A DNA stretch of 64,000 nt from Carallia brachiata (taxonomy: Eukaryota; Streptophyta; Magnoliopsida; Malpighiales; Rhizophoraceae). The position numbers and the translations under genes are program-made. Location: NCBI GenBank assembly GCA_021464245.1, contig JADCRB010000066.1, positions 4,917,360 to 4,981,359 on the forward strand, given 5' to 3'. Below are positions 57,000 through 64,000 of the stretch, piece by piece (the first letter of the stretch is position 1; every line of letters starts with the position of its first letter). The notes beneath the pieces are model-generated. The model saw nothing but the letters and a program-made list of their open reading frames with translations. It was not told the DNA's origin and did not search any database.

Positions 57000-57205
57000 G
57001 GACAAAAAAAAAAAACAAATGGCCTCCATGTGAAGACAAAGAAAAAGAAAAAAGAGGAATTTGTTCTCTTCTCTAGTTCATTGCCTATAAATAGGCAATG
57101 AATATGGGCAATGAACTAAGCCTTGAAGTGCACACTGAAGAGAGCAAAAATAAGTTTACAAAACTTTGCTCTCTTATCTTCTCTTCTCGTTTAGTATTTT
57201 TGCGT
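57000..57205 (+). repeat. Tat LTR A (57.0 kb), 5' part deleted
   Basis: Begins inside LTR A at CGGACAAAAAA. TATA palindrome at 57077-57102, then GAAGTGCACACTGAAGAGAG. The polypurine tract and LTR start are lost. Confidence 0.8.
57077..57102 (+). promoter_or_regulatory. TATA box in palindrome (LTR A, 57.0 kb)
   Basis: Perfect 12-bp arms, as at 52790-52815. Confidence 0.7.
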
Positions 57206-57870
57206 ATGCTCTCTAGACGCTACTACTAAGGTGGATCTTTTAGATCAAAAGTCCAAAATACTATACATATCCATTACAAACTTATAACCTTAATATTTTA
57301 GGTGTATACTTTCTAGTTGCCACTAAGTTGGATCAACCAGATTAAAAACTCAAAATATTAAAATATTAAATATTCGTCTGAGATCAAGCCCCTACGGCTC
57401 TTAAAGGAGTCAAGCCATTCTGTCTGATATCATGCCCCTGCAGCCCTTGCCGGAGTCAAACTAGTCTACCTGAAATCAAGCCTCTACAGCCCTCACTACA
57501 GTCAAGCCATTCCAACAGAGATCAAGCCTCTACAGCTCTCACCGGAGTTAAGACATTCGCCTGAGATCAAACTACGGCCTTCAGTGGAATTTATTTCTTT
57601 CGTTCAAGGTCAAGCTATGGAATTTATTTCTTTTGTTCAAAGATTAAGTTCATGCGGTCCTTGAAAAAATCGCGAAGGAGCATTAATCGAAAGATTCACA
57701 TAGAGATCAACCCTACAAAAATTTAAAATTTTGTATTTGTAATTTGTATTTGTATTTGTATTTTTGAATCCTACCTGTTTAAGGCTCGAAATTTACAGTC
57801 GCATCAAATGTGTGGCAAGCCCAGTGGAACCTCTTTACCTCCCATCGTTTACTCCTTAAAAATAAGGTCA
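57206..57870 (+). repeat. Tat leader (57.2 kb)
   Basis: Two LTR-end tags, four 45-bp units at 57375-57560, pre-gag stretch at about 57800. Duplicate of 52926-53575. Confidence 0.82.
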
Positions 57871-58170
57871 TAAAAAAAGAAGAGAAAGTCGAAAAAAAAA
57901 AAGAAAAAAAAAAGAAAAGGATAAGAGGAGAAAAAGACAAAAAAAAAGATAAGGACAAAAAAAACAAAAAAAGAGACGAAAGGGGCCCGAAGAAGAAAAA
58001 AGGGAAAGTTTTCAAAGTCGGCAACGCCAACCTTGAAAAAATTGTCCTTTTCTAATACACAATGAACCAAGCTTTGGTTCACAAAAGAGAGGAAACCCAA
58101 AAAAAAAAAAAAAAAGGTTTTAGAAGGCCTCCTCCCCTCCTCTTAAAAATTATAATTTTAGTATTTTGGA
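57871..58170 (+). repeat. A-rich segment and Tat LTR B (58.0 kb)
   Basis: Duplicate of 53576-53885. The lysine-rich open frame across it (57810-58055) is a product of the A-rich run. Confidence 0.75.
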
Positions 58171-58640
58171 CGTATACCCTCTTGTTGCCACTAAATTGGA
58201 TCTGCCAGATAAACAAACTCCAAATGTTAAAATATGAAATATCCATCTAAGATTAAGCCTGCTACGGCCCTCAGTAGAGTCAAACTGGTCGATCTGAGAT
58301 CAAGCCCATAAGGCCCTCAGTGAAGTCAAGCTACTTTCTCTCTCACATGAGTCAAGCCAATCCATCTAAAATCAAGCTCCTACTGCCCCCAGTGGACTCA
58401 AACCTATCCATTTGATATCAAGCTCCTACGACCCTCAATGGATTCAGGCCAGCCCGATCGAGATCAAGCCTCTAGGACTATCACCGGAGTTAAGGCATCT
58501 ACTTGAGATCAAGTCTTGACTCTCAGTAGAATTCATTTCTTTCATTCAAGGTCAAGCTGAGGAATTTATTTCTTTTGTTCAAGATCAAGCTCACATGGCA
58601 CTTGACGAAATCACAAAGGAGCATTAATTGGAGGATCTAC
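58171..58640 (+). repeat. Tat leader (58.2 kb), extended 45-bp array
   Basis: One LTR-end tag and about six 45-bp units (58245-58520), the longest such array in the window. It ends at GGAGCATTAATTGGAGGATC before minisatellite. Confidence 0.83.
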
Positions 58641-59110
58641 CTCGCCCGAGAATAAAAAGTGAAAAGTAAAACAACAAAAGCATACTCCTTGCCTGCACAA
58701 GTATAAAAAGCGAAAAGTACAACAACAAAAGCTTACTCCTTGCCCGTATGAGTGTAAAAGGCAAAACAGCAACAACAAAGCATACTTCTTACCCACACGA
58801 GTATAAAAAGCGAAACGGCAATAGTAAAGCATACTCATTGCCCGCACAAGTATAAAAGACGAGACTGCAACAGCAAAGCATACTCCTTGCTTACACGTGT
58901 ATAAAAGGCGTGACGGCAACAGCAAAGCATACTCCTTACCCGTACGTGTATATAAGGCAAGTCGGCAACAGCAAAGCACACTCTTAGCCTATAAGAGCAT
59001 AAAAGGTGAGACAGCAACAACTATAAAAGTAGACTCCTAGAACGCAAAAGTATAAAAGGTGAGACGACAACAGCAAAACAAAACATTTAGCCTACATAAG
59101 TATAAACTGT
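58641..59110 (+). repeat. Minisatellite (58.6 kb)
   Basis: About nine units on plus, ending with GTATAAACTGTGAACAGC. Confidence 0.92.
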
Positions 59111-60432
59111 GAACAGCCCAAAAAGATAAAAACAATTGAGAGTTCAAGTCTGAATCATTATTCCAGCCTCAACCTTTTAGTCATCCCTACCATATGTCAA
59201 GCTTTTACTCCCTTTTAGTTAGAAAAATGGAACCAGTTGTAGAACCTCAGGACTAGAAAAAGATAGGTCACCACGCACTAAATGGCAACCAAGTCCAGTG
59301 CAACTGCAAATCTTGGAGGCGCACTTCCACAACAATTGAGGTACTTGTCCTAATTCATCACAGCTCTCCCAACCTACTTCACAACTACGACTGTATGGAG
59401 TAGTCAAAATGAAAAATGTGCATTTCTAGTTTTAGAACTAGAGAAGTAAGGATAGAGCAACACAGAGAGCTACTGTTTCTACAGCACAGCCTGTTTCTTT
59501 CACTGCAGCTGTTCCTATGATAGATCTCACTAGTATTGCTTCATCCTCAAATGAAGTTACGGGTCCAAGCTCCACCACTGCAATGGTCCCTGAAGGCTAT
59601 TTTGAGTAAAGTTATAATGTACTGCAATACACATACAAGTTCTGGAGGTTTTACTCTCTATCATATAGAGCATCAAGCTCTAGCCAAGGAGGACTCCACT
59701 TGATTCAGCGTATCCTTTTGTTTTTTACTTTTCAAAAAAATAAAAAAATTAGCTTCTAATGTGTATATATTTTCATGCATTCTCAAGTCACAGAACTCAT
59801 CCCTCAGCTCTTCTTTCTTTCTAAAGAGATAAGATGGCTAGAAAGGAGATGGCTAGTCCCTGTGCTTTCTTTTTAAGGAAGTTATCTAATGAAGAAGCTA
59901 GAGAGACACAAGTTAGAAAGAGAAAGAGTTGTTCTCTTCGAGGAATCCTTAAAAGCCCTTGAATCTCAACCTTTGAGGCCATCGATGTCATGGTCGATGA
60001 AGTTCTAACCACTTTCTTTATCTCGCATCTATTACAACGTGTAGAGAAGTTGTATCACCCTTATGGGTTCACAGATGAGGTGACAGACGAGGAAGTTCCA
60101 ACTGCTCTCCTTATGCCACAATAGACGGAGGAGTGATAATTATTGCCTGTCTCTCTATGCGCTGGCCTTGAAATTCTATGGTACTAGACCTTCTCTAAGA
60201 GGAGGTTCAAGTTCTCTATTTACTAGATCATCCTTACCTAAACCATAGAACTTCGAGTTCTATAAAATATCCTTTGCGACCTTTCAAGTTCAACATCAGT
60301 TAGACTAGTCGGAATTAGATACTTCAAGTTCAATGTTTGTCAAAACATCTCAACCTTCAAGCTGGACTTCAAGACTGGGTTCAGATCACGTCCCAAAATT
60401 CTGCGTCACCAAGCCTTGAACTAGGGACATTT
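59111..60432 (+). repeat. Tat 3' region, copy f
   Basis: It aligns with copies a-e. About 200 bp between the AGCTCTAGCCAAGG point (about 59690) and GGACTCCACTTGATTC are missing. MKKLE frame at 59889; ALKFYGTRPSLRGG frame at about 60165. It ends GAACTAGGGACATT, a worn polypurine tract. Confidence 0.78.
59889..60008 (+). CDS. Conserved 3'-region open frame, copy f (39 codons)
   Basis: MKKLERHKLERERVVLF to PSMSWSMKF, then TAA. In phase with all others; ends at nearly the same point as copy c. Confidence 0.4.
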   Translation: MKKLERHKLERERVVLFEESLKALESQPLRPSMSWSMKF

Positions 60433-60805
60433 GTAAAGATAAAAAAAAAACAAAGAAAAAAGAAAAGAAAAGGAATGGTCGACAATTAGCCAATTGGCTT
60501 GACTTTGCAAGCCAATTGGCTTGACTTTGCAAGCCAACTGCCAACCCAAAACAATTAATGTTTTGTTGGTTTTGTGCATTGTTCAAAGTTGGCAGATGGA
60601 AAAAAAAATAAACGAATGGCCCCCGATGTGAAGACGACGAAAAAGAACAAAGAGGAATTTGTCCTCTTCCTTGGTTCGTTACCTATAAATAGGCAATGAA
60701 TATAGGCAATGAACCAAGCCTTGAAGTGCACACCGAAGAGAGCAAAAATAAGTTTACAAAACTTTCCTCTTTAATCTCCTCTTCTCATTTAGTATTTTTT
60801 TCATA
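60433..60805 (+). repeat. Tat LTR A (60.4 kb)
   Basis: Starts TGTAAAGATAAAAAA. A 22-bp unit (CCAATTGGCTTGACTTTGCA and 2 more bases) is tandemly duplicated at about 60490-60535. The TATA palindrome near 60670-60692 has two mismatches. Confidence 0.78.
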
Positions 60806-61370
60806 TGCTTTCCGGACGCCACTGAGATGGATCTTCTAGGTCAAAAGTCCAAACTACTAAACATACCCACTACAAACTTATAATCTTAATATTTTGGGTG
60901 TATAATCTCAGAATTCCACTGAGTTGGATCTACTAGATAAAAAAATAAAAATAGTAAAATATTAAACATCTATCTGAGATTAAGCCCCTATGGCCGTTAG
61001 AGGAGTGAAGTAAATTCGTTTGAGATAAAGCCCTTACAGCCCTCACTGGAGTCAAGCCATTCCGACAGAGATCAAGCCTCTACAGCTCTTACCAAAGTTA
61101 AGGTATTTACTTGAGGTCAAGTTTCAGCTCTTAGTAGAATTCATTTCTTTCGTTCAAGGTCAAGCTGAAGAATTTATTTCTTTCGTTCAAAATCAAACTT
61201 ACGTAGCCCTTGATGAAATCACAAAGGAGCATTAATTAAAGGCTCTACACAGAGATTGACACCACAAAAACTCGAAATTCTTATTTGTAATTTGAAATTG
61301 TATTTTTGAAGCCTAATTGTTTTAAGGCTCGAAATTTACAGATTCATCAAATTTCACCAATTGCCAAACT
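60806..61370 (+). repeat. Tat leader (60.8 kb)
   Basis: Two LTR-end tags, about three 45-bp units (60970-61115), pre-gag stretch cut at CATCAAATTTCACCAATTGC. Confidence 0.8.
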
Positions 61371-61790
61371 TTTATAGCAAAAGGAAACATAAGGGAGGAC
61401 TCCATTCAGCATTTTATTTTTTGACTTTTCAAAAAAAAAAAAAAGTAGCTTTTGTTGTGTGTGTGTTTCCTGCATTCTCAAGTCACATAACTCATCCCTC
61501 AACTCTTCTTTCTCTCTAAAGTGAGAAGATGGCTACTCCTCGTGCTTTCTTTTTAAAAAAGTTATTTAATAAAGAAATTGGAGACACACAAGCTCGAAAT
61601 AAAAAGAGTCATTCTCTTTGAGGGATTGTTACAAGCCCTCGAATCTCAACCTCTAACGCAATTGATGTCATGGTCGATGAAGTTCCCTCCACTCTCCTTT
61701 GTTCGCATCCATAAAAATGTGTAGAGAAGTTGTGATCACCCTTATGGATTCACAGATGCGGCGACGGATGGGGAATCTTAGTTCTTTTGT
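61371..61790 (+). repeat. Tat 3' region fragment (copy g) inside a leader
   Basis: It corresponds to the second half of a 3' region (GTGTTTCCTGCATTCTCAAG onward). At about 61780 it returns to leader sequence. It contains a 51-codon frame at 61569-61724, IKKLETHKLEIKRVILF, again in phase, with ATA as first codon. Confidence 0.75.
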
Positions 61791-62128
61791 TTAAGATCAA
61801 GCTCTGGAATTTGTTTCTTTCTTTCAATTTCAAGCTCACATAACCCTTGATGAAATCACAAAGGAGCATTAATTGGAAGAACTACACAGAGATCGGCTTC
61901 ACAAAAATTTAAATTTTATATTTGCAATATGTAATTGTATTTTTAAAGGCTATCTATTTGAAGCCTCAAAATTTATAGTCGCATCAAATTTCTGGCATGT
62001 CCAACGGGACATCTTTGCCTCCCATCTTTTGCTTATTCGTAAAACAAAAAAAAAAAAAGAAGAAAAAGAAATCATTGAAAAAAGTCAACAAAAAATTTTT
62101 TTAAAAAAAGTAGGAATTCAGTGCTCCC
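61791..62128 (+). repeat. Tat leader end before gag
   Basis: GGAGCATTAATTGG, GCATCAAATTTCTGGCATGT, A-rich stretch, GAATTCAGTGCTCCC, then ATG. Matches 33840-34103. Confidence 0.82.
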
Positions 62129-63643
62129 ATGGCACCAAACAAAAGTATGACCGGCTCCACCAGCAAGAAGGCGATAGCTCCATTGCCTGCATCAACTACC
62201 GTACTTAGGTATAGAAGTCCAAAAACTCGCAGAAGGACACGATTTCTTTCCGTCCAAACACACCAAAATATTGATATGGAGAACCTACATGTCACATAGC
62301 AACAAGATCTCTCACCCGACCCGACCCGACCCTCTCGTCGAATGGAGAAGTCGACCATCCACCCTGACCAAAGTTGGGGGCAATGCATCAAATCCTTCGC
62401 AATAGCAAAAGCCGACCTATTCTACTAAAACATGCATGAAGAAATTGAAAGAGCCCTCTACTCTAATCTTCCATGGAGCATCATCTGCCAACGCTGACAT
62501 CGTTGCAATTATGATGACAAACACAATAAGCATGGAAAAAAGGCTTGCAAAATTGGAAAGCAGAATTTCACAGTTAATCAAAGTTTTGGAGGAAAAAATC
62601 AGTAAATAACTAACATCAAAGGAAAGGCTCCAATACAAGTTGATCATTAGACCAGCGAGGAGTGACCATATCCACCTAATTTCACTCTAGAAATAATGCC
62701 AACCAACATCTTCACAATAGAAAAACAACAAGGATAGCTACCGTCTTCAATTCTGTTGCTTCATTGTCTGTCCAATAACTACAGAACATGATAGCCAATA
62801 GAATTTGCGTACAACAAAATGTACCATTCCAAAATTCACAAATGCACGTCAAACTGTACACGAGATGGATTGAACACCTCAACATGCCTTTGGGATACCA
62901 ACCACACAAGTTTCAAAAATGTGATGGACGAGGTGATCCTAAGCAGCACATTGCTCACTTCATTGAAACCTACAATAGTGCAGGAACTTACGGTGACCTT
63001 TTGGTAAAACAGTTTGTTTGTTCACTCAAGGATACTAGGTGCAACGCAAATTTCTCAACACATTTTTTAGCACCTGTCGAACAATAAGCTTGATACAACT
63101 TACAAGCACCAAGCAAAGGAAAGAAGAGTCTATCGTCAAATACATAAATAGATGTCGTGCTCTCAGTCTGGATGACAAAGATCGTGTGATGAAGACTTCT
63201 GCTGTAAAAATGTGCATTCAAGGGATGCACTGGGAGCTATTGTATATCCTATAAGACATCAAACCTCTAACTTTTGAAGAGCCAGCGACTCGCGCCTATG
63301 ACATGGAAATAAGCATCCAAACTTTGGGGGGCATGGTTCCCATCCAACTGAACCACCATAAGGATAGGAAGGAAGTCAATAAGTTTGACAAACTGAAAAA
63401 AGGCAAAGAAGTAATGGTCGTCAATGCTCCACTAAAAAAGTAGGAGCTAAAGCAAGAGTGAACCCTCCAGTGCCAACAAATCAACTGAAATAACAAGAAA
63501 AACAAAAGGTGATGTTGCAAGAGTTGAAACATAAGAAGTATCCATTTCTTGACTTTGACATTCCAGACATTCTTGATCAGCTTTTGGAGGCTAAGCTCGT
63601 CAAACTCCTAGAGACTGACCGACCCAATGAGAAGAACCAGGTA
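62129..63643 (+). pseudogene. Tat gag (62.1 kb), broken and interrupted
   Basis: The ATG at 62129 reads MAPNKSMTGSTSKKAIAPL. Later parts: MPLGYQPHKFQK (about 62880), PKQHIAHFIETYNSAGTYGD, a deletion where other copies have the shared TAG, EESIVKYINRCRALSLDDKD (63120-63180), and ELKHKKYPFLDFDIPDILDQ (63520-63580). At 63643, within a conserved AACCAGG segment, a new LTR begins, so the C-terminal CKYH box is absent. Confidence 0.83.
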
Positions 63644-63704
63644 TGTTGGAAATTAAAGTGTATTTTCAAAGGCTTAATTCCTATTAAATAGAAATTAGTC
63701 GTTA

Positions 63705-63918
63705 TATGTCCGTTGTTAGTCATTACGGCATTAGCCGTTTATAACCGTTGAGATTTATTCTTGCTGTTAATACACTTTATGTACTGATCATTATGACATT
63801 AGTCGTTTATGACCGTTGAGAGTTATTCTTGCTGTTAATACACTTTATGTGCTAGTCATTATGGCATTAGCCATTTATGACCGTTGGGATTTATTCCTGC
63901 TGTTAATACACTTTATGT
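63705..63918 (+). repeat. 68-bp repeat, three copies, in the LTR upstream region
   Basis: TACACTTTAT recurs at 63771, 63839 and 63907, exactly 68 bp apart. Units contain ATTAGCCGTTTATAACCGTT and TTATTCTTGCTGTTAA. Directly upstream of the TATA box, as with enhancer repeats in other LTRs. Confidence 0.9.
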
Positions 63919-63931
63919 AAAGTGTATTAAC
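63902..63931 (+). promoter_or_regulatory. Perfect palindrome just upstream of the TATA box
   Basis: GTTAATACACTTTA (63902-63915), TG, TAAAGTGTATTAAC (63918-63931): perfect 14-bp arms. It uses the end of the third 68-bp repeat as its left arm. Confidence 0.75.
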
Positions 63932-64000
63932 ACTCGACTAGTATAAATATGACTCATCTTGTCTTCCTTGAGAGGCAATTTTCCACTAACAATCTAAGGC

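Larger units (their letters stand above)
54001..58288 (+). repeat. 4.7-kb tandem duplication, second copy (two deletions)
   Basis: It begins AAGGAGTATGCTTTACTG, matching 49293 onward. About 185 bp corresponding to 50500-50685 are missing near 55225. About 310 bp corresponding to 52398-52708 are missing near 56999. It ends at CAAACTGG (58281-58288), matching 53992-53999; beyond that the leader continues. Confidence 0.9.
63644..64000 (+). mobile_element. Start of another LTR element (copia-like), runs off the window
   Basis: TGTTGGAAATTAAAGTG opens abruptly inside gag, as an LTR would. It contains three 68-bp repeats, a perfect palindrome and a TATA box (CTAGTATAAATATGAC, about 63938). The end is outside the window, so lineage and target duplication cannot be checked. 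Confidence 0.65.

Noticed and set aside
57810..58055. Lysine-rich plus and phenylalanine-rich minus frames in A-rich tracts (also near 50.6, 53.6, 19.5 and 21.4 kb)
   Set aside because: Homopolymer-driven translations of A/G-rich sequence; no conserved motif.

Overview
This is a repeat-dominated window of plant nuclear DNA, probably pericentromeric or other heterochromatin. I see no intact host gene, no tRNA or rRNA gene and no bacterial-type feature. The diagnosis rests on three LTR-retrotransposon lineages typical of plants: a Ty3/gypsy chromovirus with an integrase chromodomain, a Ty3/gypsy Tat-type family with two RNase H domains, and a Ty1/copia Sirevirus-like element with repeated AAGGGGGAG tracts and a TGGTATCAGAGC primer site. 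All coding regions are broken by stops and frameshifts. The species cannot be named from the sequence.

Layout. 1-8735 is a large minisatellite (unit about 53 bp, core GAGTATAAAAGGCGAGAC) that flips orientation at about 6884. 8736-13429 is a minus-strand chromovirus with one LTR. 13430-22735 is minus-strand Tat material: two elements sharing one LTR near 20.1-20.3 kb. 22736-33275 is a plus-strand Tat gag-pro fragment split by a nested Sirevirus-like element (24808-32793, with TACAC target duplication). 33285-63643 is a chain of Tat-family modules, mostly plus strand. They are built from the same parts in varying order: LTR (three subtypes, called A, B and C here), a leader with 45-bp repeats, gag, sometimes pol, A-rich and CCAAATCC tracts, the same 53-bp minisatellite, a conserved 3' region of about 1.5 kb, a polypurine tract and the next LTR. 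Two of these modules form a 4.7-kb tandem duplication (49293-54000 and 54001-58288). 63644-64000 is the start of another LTR that interrupts a gag.

How the parts relate. The Tat family seems to be the founder of the locus. Its non-coding 3' part carries the minisatellite, which exists as short arrays of about 0.1-0.9 kb inside elements and as a long array of about 8.7 kb at the left edge. This fits the known route by which tandem repeats in the 3' region of plant Tat/Ogre elements seed satellites. Most modules have lost gag or pol and would have needed proteins supplied in trans. The 3' region keeps a short open frame (beginning MKKLETHKLE in the cleanest copies) in the same phase in seven copies; I do not recognise it, and it is the best candidate for something undescribed. 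Coordinates of LTR, leader and 3'-region boundaries are good to about 10-50 bp.
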